A stretch of DNA of 64,000 nucleotides from Amphiura filiformis (lineage: Eukaryota > Echinodermata > Ophiuroidea > Amphilepidida > Amphiuridae), in the NCBI RefSeq assembly GCF_039555335.1, contig NC_092644.1, positions 44,068,667-44,132,666 of the forward strand, given 5' to 3'. Below are positions 1 to 11,500 of this stretch, in pieces. Both the position numbers and the translations under genes were made by a program. The stretch's first letter is position 1. Each line of letters opens with the position of its first letter. The notes beneath the pieces were generated by a model. The model saw nothing but the letters and a program-made list of their open reading frames with translations. It was not told where the DNA came from and ran no database searches.

Positions 1-1404
1 TTACTCATTCCTCTCCTCCTGATCCAAATACATTCCTTTATCCATCGCTTGATACGTACTTCCTCCTTATCAATAACTCTCGACTCCTCCCAGTTAATTA
101 AATGATTGCTTCTTGCTGCATGGTCAGCAACAGCTGACTTAATTTATTCGCTCTCAAAAACTTTGCGTTCTGATCTGGTGTATTTTCTAGAACAAGCTCT
201 GTCCACGTCCTTTTTATGCTCAGACAGTCTAATGCCAAATTGTCTACCTGTTTCACCAGTGGCGTAACCAGTGGGGTGGCCGGGGGGGCAAGCTGCCCCC
301 CGGCCCGGGCACAAAAAAACTGGGAAGAAGAGCAAAAAATTGGGAAGGGGAAGGGAAAAAAGGGGAAGAGAAAGGGGAGAAAAAGAGGGAAAGAAAAAGA
401 GGGAAGAAAAAAGGGAGGGGAGAAGAGAAACGGGAAAGGGAGAAGAGAAAGGGGAAAGAAAGAGGGAAGAAGATCTATAGGGTCCTACTACTTTCATTGT
501 GAAATTTGTTGTCTGAAACACTGATTTTTTAGCTTCTAATATGCCAAAAACCAGGAGCTTCAGGGGGCTCCGCCCCCTTGACCCCCAGCGGGGCTTTGCC
601 CCTGCACCCCACCAGGGGCCCTAAGGCGGGCCCCTGGACACCACCAGTTTAATGCTTCGCGGCAAGCCGCTCGCACATAAATACTACGATTTTTTTTTTT
701 CAGAAATTGGGAAATTTTATAATCTTGCCCCCCCGGAAGGTCAGGTCTGGTTACGCCCCTGTGTTTCACCTATATAAGTGGACTTACAGCCACTACAAGG
801 GATTTCATACACACAGTTGGCTGTATCCACAACTTCCCTTTTATCTTTTGGGTGTACGTCTCAGAGTTGTATGTGGTTTCATGGCCGTGGTAATGTCATA
901 TTTTTTGTAGATTCTTTGAATTCTTTCTGACAAACCCTGCACGTATGGTATGACTGCAAGGTTTCTTTTCTTTGGAGTGTCGGTGTTGTTGTGCTTCTTA
1001 GTTGGTTTCTTTGTTGGTTTCTTTTCCATCTGATCTTTGACCTTTTCGATTGTCCAATCCGGATATCCACAATTTTTCAGAGCTGTCGTAATTTTATTTT
1101 CTTCCTGCTCTCTGTCTTTTTCTTCTCTTACTATCTTATCCTTTCTGTCCAGTAGAGTGCGAACCACTACCAACTTTTGGTGGAGAGGGTGGTGTGAAGT
1201 GAAATTGAGATATTGGTCCGTATGTGATTTTTTTCCTGTACACTAATAACTTCACTGAGCCATCCTCCTTACGCACAATTAGGGTATCAAGAAAGGGGAT
1301 CTGACCTTGTTCTTCTTGGTCATAGGTGAATTTGATACTTTTTGTTGGGTCGATCTGATTGAGATGGTTTGTCAAGTCTTCAACACCATCTTTGTTGATT
1401 ATCG
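1..1404 (-). mobile_element. Penelope-like retroelement fragment (3' part: RT end, linker, GIY-YIG endonuclease)
   Basis: Read on the minus strand, this is the 3' half of a Penelope-like element. From 1375 downward there is the late RT region with the stretch IPFLDTLIVRKEDGSVKLLV, then a basic linker (841-1173) containing YVQGLSERI. A cysteine-containing GIY-YIG domain follows, with STYIGET before the break at 762 and GRQFGIRLSEHKKD after it at 248. The C-terminal stretch RIKRWIKECIWIRRRG lies at about 10-55. Such proteins join a reverse transcriptase to a GIY-YIG nuclease that nicks the target DNA. The copy is dead: the frame shifts near 1165 and 855, it is 5'-truncated at 1404, and a hAT-type MITE (257-761) sits inside the GIY-YIG motif. 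Assignment of the family is firm; subfamily not determined. Confidence 0.88.
257..761. mobile_element. Non-autonomous hAT-type transposon inside the Penelope GIY-YIG domain
   Basis: The element has 15-bp terminal inverted repeats, CAGTGGCGTAACCAG at 257 and the reverse complement of CAGGGGCGTAACCAG ending at 761 (one mismatch). It is flanked by a perfect 8-bp target duplication, TGTTTCAC (249-256 and 762-769). An 8-bp duplication with CAG...CTG ends is characteristic of the hAT superfamily. The inside holds a GC-rich stretch, a ~150-bp purine-only run (about 310-470) and no transposase, so it is a passenger element. Removing it rejoins the host GIY-YIG reading frame. Confidence 0.9.
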
Positions 1405-1609
1405 CTAAAAGCGATGGATAAAGGAATCAGTTTGGATCAGGAGGAGAGGAATGAGTAACACCATGAACCGAGACGAGGGCACCTACAACCTGGGCAATCT
1501 CTACAACCCTCTGCTACAAAGCGACTCTAGGACTGGCAACACTAGGTCGTACAGTAGCAGAGCTTCATCACAACTCTGAAGAAATCCGAATGAACAAGAC
1601 GGATGAAAC
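1405..1609 (+). mobile_element. Second Penelope-like C-terminal tail, opposite orientation
   Basis: In the plus direction 1408-1579 encodes the C-terminal tail of a Penelope-like protein: RWIKESVWIRRRGMSN, then an acidic-aromatic stretch, then a TGA stop at 1577-1579. The first ~50 bp are nearly identical, in inverted orientation, to positions 1-56, which encode the same tail of the minus-strand copy. The two fragments therefore meet tail-outward, 5' truncation points together, at about 1404/1405. The element resumes at 1908-1935 after a MITE insertion. Penelope-like elements often show inverted or tandem terminal arrangements, which this resembles. Confidence 0.8.
1576..1609 (+). other. Possible degraded hammerhead-ribozyme-like core at the Penelope 3' end
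   Basis: Just after the stop codon context lies CTGAAGA (1576-1582, fitting the CUGANGA core), then ATCCG (1584-1588) that can pair with CGGAT (1600-1604), then GAAAC (1605-1609). This order of core, stem II and GAAA box is that of a hammerhead ribozyme, and Penelope-like elements are known to carry hammerhead motifs in their terminal repeats. One extra A sits between core and stem, and stems I and III are not clear because a MITE splits the sequence immediately after GAAAC. Treat as a candidate or a relic. Confidence 0.3.
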
Positions 1610-1907
1610 CAGGGCTGTCAACTTTTTGGAATTGCTTGGCGTGAGACAGAGACGTACCGGGATTTGCCGACTCCAATGTTCATTTTGTACCATGATTATT
1701 TGAGCCACGGCGCTCGAGAATGTGAAAAGCGGGGGGGGGTAGGAGCAACAAATTATTCATGACGATGCGTGAGATTTTACTCATTTTCCAGCTTTTTGTG
1801 TGAGCTTTACTACCTTGGCGTGAGATTATACTACCTTGGCGTGAGACCGTGAGAAAGTGACCCAATGCGTGAGACTCACGGCCAATGCGTGAGAGTTGAC
1901 AGCCCTG
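1610..1907. mobile_element. hAT-type MITE, 298 bp
   Basis: Perfect 14-bp terminal inverted repeats CAGGGCTGTCAACT open at 1610 and close at 1907. They are flanked by a perfect 8-bp target duplication GATGAAAC (1602-1609 and 1908-1915). There is no coding capacity. The interior has several repeats of GCGTGAGA-like units (for example around 1767, 1798 and 1867). The target lies in the 3' tail of the plus-strand Penelope fragment. Confidence 0.92.
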
Positions 1908-2036
1908 GATGAAACGTCAGCTGGTGAGTTATTACCATCTATTCACCACAATATATTGGTTTTGTAAAAGCAATCTGTAATTACTTGAATGCTGTTGTAT
2001 TGTGAGCATTTTTGGAGCACATGTGAAACTCTACTA

Positions 2037-2562
2037 TCAAGTGTTATAAATAGAATTATCAACCCATCCTTCCTCACCCAGATCGCTTCTCACATTTGCC
2101 TTAGTTTTTGGAGTTTTCTTCATCACTTGTGCATACATATCTTTACTGTTATCGTTTGGACTCTGTCGGATAGCTCGTTTCGGACCTCCGATCGCATCCT
2201 TCTTTTGAACCTCAGCATATAACGGCGTCTTAACATCACGGTTTTCATGACTTTGATGTTCTTGCAAATGATCTTCAGTGACATACATTTGTGTAACATC
2301 TTGTGAATAAATACCATTATTTGACAATCTGTTCTCGTAAGTACAGTTATTTGTATCTTGTGGCAGCCTGTCGCCATCTTCAACGTCGTTATAAATATGA
2401 CCGTTACCTTGATTCACATGGCCACTAAGTGCATCGTTACTAGTGTTTTCATAGGTAACTTGTTGATTTAATGGTGTAGGGTAATCAACGCCATTGACTG
2501 TCAATTCATATGTTCCATCGAATTGTAACACTTGCCTACTCTCTGTTCTGGGTTTTCTTGAC
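2037..2562 (-). CDS. Receptor exon 7: cytoplasmic tail with tyrosine motifs and stop
   Basis: After the acceptor TTTCACAG the exon encodes ~174 hydrophilic residues and ends with TGA at 2037-2039. Tyrosine contexts, in order, include TYENT, IYNDV, TYENR, GIYSQD, QMYVTED, LYAEVQKK, MYAQVMKK and SIYNT. YxN sites suit Grb2-type SH2 domains. The duplicated YA[EQ]VxKK unit is of the YxxV class seen in immune and adhesion receptor tails, but none has the Ser/Ile/Val/Leu at -2 of a strict ITIM. No kinase domain is present. Confidence 0.85.
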
Positions 2563-5500
2563 CTGTGAAATGTCAATAAAACAAACCATCGAAGCTTTCA
2601 TTGAGCCATCTTTATACATAAAGCAGCAAGTTTAAAACTACAGTGTTTTATCATCATAGTCGTTAGTATTGCACGTACAGGCTGTATCAAAATGATTGGT
2701 ACTTATCAGTTCTTATTGATTAAAACTACAATCTTGGAAATAAGTTTTGGAACGCTTGCATGTAAATAACGGAAAACTGTCACCCCTTTTCCCATGCAAT
2801 GTTGAGAAATGCCAATGTCTTCAGCGGTTTCCCAATGTGTCCAACATTGATTGATGGGGAGGGGGAAGGGTAAATCATTGTTGTAGATGTCATGTTTGTT
2901 CCCAAGCACAATATACGTCATTTCCATGATCATTAGAAATTCTGCACGGAATTTACGGCAGAGTGTGCCTAGCGTTCCAAGTACTTATTTCCAAGATTGT
3001 AGTGTGAATATCATCATAGTTGTGTATTGCACGTACAGACTGTATCAAAATGATTGGTACTTATCAGTTCTCACTGATTAAGGACAAGACTGTCACTTCA
3101 AAATGCAACATTAAAGGTGCTAAAAGTAGACATTATGAAGACTATTATGGTCATTTCAAGAGGATCCAATATTACAGTTGGAAGCAGCAGGCTTGTCAAT
3201 AAACATAAAACTAATGGGTGGCAATCAAACAATTTGATATACAGCCTGTATGGTAAAATATATCATGAACATTATCATTTAATCATCAGTATCTGTTCGA
3301 CGACAGTCGCCATCACTTCAACCTTATATGGAAAGAATGGTGAGGAAGGTTTACTACTGATATGGAAAGTTAACTTTTTGTAATTTCCTAAATTACGAGT
3401 TATGTCATAATTTTACCTGTTCTCCTCTGTAAAAAATTATAAATACGGAAATTAATAATGATGCCTTGGGAAGCTGTGGGAAATAACGTTTTGCAAAGAT
3501 GTCTTCTACAATAGAAATTTAAAAATACTTCCTGTAGAAGAATGAGTCTTGGCTGGCTGGAGAAAGAATCTAAAACACCCATGCCCAATTGAAATATATC
3601 TTGCAGTAAGTCGTGTCTAACTCGAAGACACAAAATCAAGACATGTCTTAAAAGTGGCTTCAATGACATATCACACAGTTCAGACCTGTCGTATATGGTG
3701 AAGGTGTCTCAAAGCCATCTTCACAGCCGGGTTCACAGCACGATTCACGTGATTTTATTAATTTTTCTAACAAAAAACGTTAATTACTTTTCAATTCTAG
3801 ACCGGGCCAATACCAACAGTTATAATTTTGTCATGTTTTCAAATTATTCATTTCCCCTGCTTTTTGTGGGAATTGTTATTCTATAAACTATATACATTTG
3901 TGTACAAACTGAGGGCGCTACTTAAGTATATTTTAAATTTAAATTAGCAAAATAATATGACTTATTCCTTATATTTCATGATAAAAAGTTTTTTTTAAAT
4001 TTCCTTGCCATTTTTTAGTATTGTTTCTGATGTTTTAATACCATTTTACGAGTGTCTACCTCTTGTAAAGAAGTAAACATGATTTGAGATAAACAGCGCC
4101 ATCAATGTTCAACTTTACTTAAAAATTACACAGTTTTACATTACATCAGACAACCGTGGTACCTTACATGTCTTATATTGTGTTTTCGTGCAAGACACAT
4201 GGCTCTATTTTGTATGTTTTTCATTGTCGAAGACATGTCTAACTGCAAGAAACTATTGCTAAAACACAATGTTTTACATTAACTTACCGTTTACGCCAAC
4301 ATATTGCAGCTATGCATATCACTAGGATTATTACGATGAGGGCACCTGCTGCACCTCCTGCAATTATAGCTACGCAAAACAGAAACAAAAGTGATAAGAA
4401 TCGTATACATATTATTTACGCATTTCAAGCATATCCTCTGTGACAGTTGCTCTTGACCCAAATTTTAACCATAAAACCTATCATTTTAATTTATTTTTAG
4501 TGACCATCTATTTCGTGATCTGTACATCTTCAAACCTGTTTCTCTCTTATCTGTCCATATATTTCATATTTAGGTCGCATCCACATACTTATAATGACAA
4601 GTTTTTTGACCTGGTTTTAGCATTTTCTTTGAGTTTTCTCTGGTCCACTTAGCACCCAAGCGTAATTCATCACAGCGAACATTCAAACAAATAAATAAAA
4701 TCCATAATTTCACTTTATACAGGGTGACTAAAATGTCCTCATTCTTAGAACTATAGAGACCTCATAAAAAGTTGCTTCGTTTAGTGAAAAAAAACCCTGA
4801 AAATGTAAACCTTTTATTTTAATCAAAAGTTTTTTTTCCCGAAACAGTTCCACAAGGGAATTTGACACATTCGCATTGACATATCGTTGTATCTTTCCAT
4901 TTTATTTATAAACTAGCGGGATACCCGCACTTCGCGCGGGTCCCCGCTAGATGAGTAAATGGGAGCGTTCACTATTTAAACAGGAAGAATTACTGGACAG
5001 GTAGAATCATCGAAAAGATACATTTTGATTTTCCGTTTCCATGTTATTTATTTATTTAAACCCGTTCCCATTTTTTTTTTTCAAATCTGTTATTTGTTAC
5101 ATTTCCCTTTTAGATTCATTTTTTATTTGCTGCTGGTGATTGCCCGTTTCCATGTTTTTTATTTAATTCTGTTATCATTATTATAGCTTCTTTTTTTTTT
5201 TTACATTTCCTGATTAGTTTCTTTCCTTCTTTGTTTCGTTTCTGTTTCATTTAGTTAATTTAACCCGTTGGCCTAATTACTCGTACCTCTTTTGTCATTT
5301 TAATTTCATTTTTTTTCTTTATAGTAGGTCTACCGCTTCATTTTGTTTATACAACACACATATTTTTCCCGTAGGCCTATACGTCCTCTCATAGCGTGTA
5401 TGCGAACGTGTTCATCTTTATCATAATCCCGTGACCCGTCCATGTACCTTTTTGTCCTTTAATTTTTATTTATTTTTCCTTCTTTCTGTATTATCATGTC

Positions 5501-8500
5501 CACTGGTCTCTGGCACGCAAGTCGCGTGGCTCTGCGCCGTTTACGCGCGCATTGGCGTAGTGCGCATTACGCTCGCGCGCCGACGAGCTGCCTGCCAGCT
5601 GCAGTGACGCGCAGGCTGGTAACCGATTTTCATAACAAAAACCTCGATTTTACCCATATTTTCACTGTTTTTGCAGCCAATTCTTGACCGATTTCAACCA
5701 AATAAAGTCGAGGCAATTTCCCGTATATTCCTCGATCTCCCGTATGAATTTGGCGACATTTGGATCGAAACTGACGGAGCCTTTTACATGAACCACATAG
5801 ATACATACATACATACATACAACATTCCCCTATTTATAGTAAGACTAGCGGGATACCCGCGCTTCGCGCGGGTCCCCGCTAGATGAGTAAATGGGAGCGT
5901 TCACTATAACAGGAAGAATTATTGGACAGGTAGAATCATCGAATAGATACATTTTGATTTTCCGTTTCCATGTTATTTATTTATTTAAACCCGTTCCCAT
6001 TTTTTTTTCTAAATCTGTTATTTGTTACATTTCCCTTTTAGCTTCATTTTTTATTTGCTGCTTGTGATTTCCCGTTTCCATGTTTTTATTTAATTCTGTT
6101 ATCATTATTATAGCTTCTTTTTTTTTTCTTACATTTCCTGATTAGTTTCTTTCCTTCTTTGTTTCGTTCCCGTTTCATTTAGTTAATTTAACCCGTTGGC
6201 CTAATTACTCGTACCTCTTTTGTCATTTTAATTTCATTTTTCTTTATAGTAGGTCTACCGCTTCATTTTGTTTATACAACACACATATTATTCCCGTATA
6301 CGTCCTCTCAGAGCGTGTATGCGGACGTGTTCATCGTTATCATAATCCCGTGACCCGTCCATGTACCTTTTTACCCTTTAATTTTTATTTATTTTTCCTT
6401 CTTTCTGTATTATCATGTCCACTGGTCTCTGGCTCGCAAGTCGCGTGGCTCTGCGCCGTTTACGCACGCATTGGCGTAGTGCGCATTACGCTCGCGCGCC
6501 GACGCGCTGCCTGCCAGCTGCAGTGACGCGCAGGCTGGTAACTGATTTTCATAACAAAAACCCCGCTTTTACCCATATTTTCTCTGTTTTTGCAGCCAAT
6601 TCTTGACCTATTTCAACCAAATAAAGTCGAGGCAATTTCCCGTATATTCTTCGATCTCCCGTATGAATTTGGCGACATTTGGATCGAAACTGACGGAGCC
6701 TTTTACATAAACCACATAGATACATACACACATACAACATTCCCCTATTTATAGTAAGATAATATAAGAATATTTTATTCTACAAGTACTTTTGTGTATT
6801 GTTGAAGGACACTTGTTATTATAGCTAATGATGATATCTATAAGTAGGACTATTATCATATGAATACCATTATAGTGCCTTTGCCTTTTGACTTAATACC
6901 TGATTACTAGTGTGATACGAGTGTTTCTACTTATTAATGACGTCAAACCAAATAAATACAGCGACAAATCTTTTGACATTATTTAAACGCGTTTTTACTT
7001 TAATTTCAAAGGTCGCCTCTACGCCTGAACCATAAAAAGAAAACTTGTTGCAGTTGTTTCTCAAATAATTACTACACACTGGCAACAAAAGTTATGTATA
7101 TTATAGGGGCAAGGAGTCCAATTACTTCACTGAAATTTCAGTGATTCAAGACAAGTGGTTCATTATATATGTTAAGAAATGAGGTACATTCTAGCGGTAC
7201 CTCTTTTCTTATCATAAATAACGTACCGATTGAATAGAGTCACTGAAATTACAGTGTAGTAACTGGATTCCTTGCTCCTGTAATATATACAACCTTTGCT
7301 ACCAGTGTGTTATTATTTTTTGAGGAAAAATGCAAAATGGTCACAAATTTATCACGGGGTGTTCCATCTTCCCCATTTTCTATTTCAAAATGTATAGATA
7401 GATATTAGTGGAAACCCCACATTGTAGTATAGGAACCCCCTGTGCAAATATATTAGGGCTGAAAGATGTTTTGTTTTTGGATTTTGTGAGCCAAAATATA
7501 TCTAAAGTGCACAAGGGGTAATCAATTTCTTATTTATCAAAAGGAATTGAAACACCAGCATGACACTCTGTGAGGAGTGGCTTTGATCGTTCAACCACGC
7601 GTGCTTAGATTTTGACGCGTCTAATGCATGAGCCCCGAAGGGGGAGTGCATTAGACGCATCAAAATCTAAGTACAAGTGCATTATTTTGTACAATTTTAC
7701 GAGCAAAAAGTAATACCCATTTATTAACTCATTTCATACACGATTTTTGCAATTTAATAAGTCACTAACAGTGTTGGAAAATACAAGCAAATATATAAAA
7801 TATGCATCAACCCGCAAGAACAATGAAAGCACTGCGAGTTGCACGCGGAGTAAGCACCCGTGCATTACTCACAATCAATGTATGTTTTTGATTTTTCTAA
7901 CGCATGTTCTGATTGGTTCTCGCTTTCAAAGAGTGTATGAAATCAACGATGCATACCTATGCTGCTACCAGTAGAAGGTACCACTGGAGTTATTGCATAT
8001 TTCGTGGACGCGACTTGGGATGTTTTTGTTACATGTATATCCGACTCACTTGCAGTAACGTGATCTACAAAATAAAATCAACATTGTTCATTAAGCAAAA
8101 TATGTCTTGTTTAAAGGAACAACGTGTATTAGAGTCATATGCTTTTTGATTAATAAATGTACTGTTAGGCCTCTAATTAAAATAAAATATTAAATGATGT
8201 TTGAATTAGACTAGTCTCAGGAATTATCTACATTTGATGCAATCTTATATAAAAACTACGAGTACATTTAGTTGGTATAATTGTTGATACGCATATTCGT
8301 CACTGGAGTTTTCTTTCCAAATATACTAAAAATAATAGGATCGTTGTTGTTTCTTTCTTTAGGATCTTTGGAAGCAATCCTTCAGGGAAAATCAGGTTTC
8401 AGACAGTATGCATGCATCAACTGGTCAATATCATTTTCTTGAATGTAATTAGCAATCTGTTTGTCTTTTTTCTAGCGGATTGGGTGTTCCATAATCCAGA

Positions 8501-11500
8501 TTCACCTGCATTTACCATGTTTACTAGACTATGCCATAGTCGAATTTTATTAAAAATATGTTATTATTAGTCATGATGAACCCATTTCGTTGAACTCAAA
8601 ATTATACTGATGTTTATTAAAATTAAAGTATTCAATAGTAAAATGGTCATAGCGAGTTAAAAATATCAGACGATTAGTGACAATAAAAGTAATTGAATGC
8701 AACATTATCTTGCATAATTATAACGGCTCACTTTAATACTGAACAATTCTGATTTTGGAATCTACCAGTTTATTGATAGCGAACCCCGAAATTTCGACTA
8801 TGAACTTTGAATTGTAAGCAGAACTTTGCCCCCTGGACTTTGCTCTCTAAAAACACACTGTCAAGCATACTTGTTTATCAGTCCATTAACCACAAGTACG
8901 CGCTAGATGTTTGATGAGAGATTAACTTTCGCGTCAACACAAAAGCGCCGCAAATACCACAGACAGTTGTTTACGGTGTAGTTAATGGTAATGGCGCGGG
9001 CCCAGACGATTTAAACCATAGCGAGGTATGGGCGACCAATCACAAGGCAGATCCATTTAAAGATGCATTACATCATGCCCAATTTTAGTTAGGCCAGAAA
9101 TTGGCCTAACTCTCCATAGAGTCCCGTGTTAAAAATCTTAACCGCAAGGCAATGTCAGTAGTCCACCTGGGAAGCTAACAAACAGAGGGAGTAGGGTGAC
9201 AGATCAGATGTGAAAATCTATCAATTGTGCACACATTAAATAAATCAGAGTTTTAAGCTTAAATACAATATCCAGAGTATGCACAATGGGCAAGTGGACT
9301 ACGGGGTAGTCTACATGTTTACTGACAATAATGCATGTTTATGTTTCACATACTCATGCAGTAGTCAGTACAAAATGTTGCTAATATGGTATTTAATATC
9401 TAATATATCTAATATCAGTTTGGTTTAACACCTACCATCCGATACTGTCGATCTATTTATTATATTAGTTTGATCAGGTAAAACATCTGTTGTCATCTCT
9501 GGCACTTGCGAAGTTGTAGTAAGGCTACTCTTAGTTGTCGCACCTAAAGTGGCTTGTGAAGTTGTAAGGCTACTAAAGTCTGTCGCATCTAAAGTGACTG
9601 ATGAAATAGTAGTAGTATCAAGCGGCTCTGTGAACGAGAGAATCAAATACATAAAGACGACGACAATAGTTTAATTATGTCAATTGTGTATCTGAATCTG
9701 ATGTGCGCTTGCCGCAATTTGGAGGCCCTTGCAAACAAAAGTTGAGAAACAGGAAGCGGAGGATAAAGAAGAAAGAGGAGGAGAAAAGAAAAGGAAGAAG
9801 CAGATTAGATAGGGGTATTATTTAATAATAATAATAATGACGATGACGATAAAACAGGTATTTTATTTGATAGAAACACTTACTATCGCATTCATTTTGT
9901 CCGTACAGCTCAAAGCGAAGTGCACATCCTTCGCTGTCACACGTTTGTAAATAAATTCTCAAAAGGTTGAGTTCTACAGTATTGAAAAAGTTTTCACGAT
10001 TCACAGTGGAGTCATTCGAATTTCCTGTAAATATCTATAGGTTATAAATAGAAGGATGAAAATCTTAAAAAAATGGAATGTAGAGACCCAGCAAACACAA
10101 AACGTTTTCGACATCATTCGCAAAAGGTTATAAATGGTTGTCAGAAAACGTTTAAATGTCGGGTTATATAAAGGGTATATTAAGAGTATAAAACGTTTTC
10201 ATAACCTTAAAAACATTTTTTGATAATCTTTTGCTCAGCAAACAAAAATGTTTTACAGAAAACGTTTAAATGTCGGGTTATATAAAGGGTATAAAAACGT
10301 TTTAATAACGGTCCAAAAACATTCTTGAAAACTTGATACAAAACATTCTAAACAGAATGTTATTTTGGGGTTGAAAAAATATTTTGCGAAAAATGTTTGC
10401 CAAAATATTTTCAATAACGTTTTAAAAACGTTTTCATGACCTTTATGTAACCCGACATTTAAATGTTATTAAACGGTTTTGAAAAAAAAAAAACATTTTA
10501 AGAACATTTCTGTGTTTGCTGGGTTCAAATATTTTAACATAATGTTATTTAAGTATTGACACAATATTTGGCAAAAATGTTTGCAAAAATAGTTCACAAT
10601 AACATTTTTTGAAAACATTTAAAAATATTGTTGTAGTGTGTTTTCATACAAAACGATTTAAAACGTTATCATGACCTTTATATAACCCGACATTTTAATG
10701 TTATTAAAACGTTTTACCTAAACCAAAAGCCAAGATTTAAAACGTTTTTAAAACGTTTTTGTGTTTGCTGGGTACACCTGCAATGTTAATCTAATGAATC
10801 GCTTAGCTCTGACGTAACTATCAAAACTGGAGAAAGGGAGAAACAGAAAAACATTTTCAAAAATATTTTCATTTTATATCCAAGGTTTATATCGATACAC
10901 TGCATAAACAGTGTTTAGCGATTAAACGTTTTTCTAAACACAATTTTGCCATCATGCTAAGAAGCTAAACATCATGTGTCAAATTTCTGAACATTGGTCA
11001 GTGATGGTGTTTAATTTCTAAATACCTGACATCCATATTCTAAACATAACGTTTCTAAAAACATTCTTGCCATCACTTTCTAAACACTGATTTTGCAGTG
11101 TAAGAGCCATTGTTGTAAATTTTGAAGCACAAGAAAGGAAGGCATTAGGGCTTGCAAAATATATTGGCAATCTATTTTTGTTACCTCTGTCTTACTTACT
11201 TTCTCATTGTCGCTATTTGTAATGCTCATCCAGGATGACTCTTCAACTACAAATTTTATTGTAAATGTTTCAGCAAAATTGGAATATCAAGTTCCGTATT
11301 TGATTTACTAGGAAAATCATAGCCCTGTGTCGCTATGCCAGTGACATTGACTGTTTGGGTGAAATTTACTTGGATATAACGCATGGTAACATCGGTATCA
11401 TGGGTTGGTATCCAGGCTAAGTCTCCATTTAAGCGAGATTGATTAACACCATACACATTACCATCCAATTGCGCATACGAAGAGGCAGGTGTGGACAATT

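Noticed and set aside
144-524. Open frames on both strands over a purine tract
   Set aside because: They come from the low-complexity interior of a hAT-type MITE and the flanking Penelope remnant.
5496-6740. Repeated ~63-codon open frames
   Set aside because: Shadows of the GC-rich part of the two tandem retroposon units.
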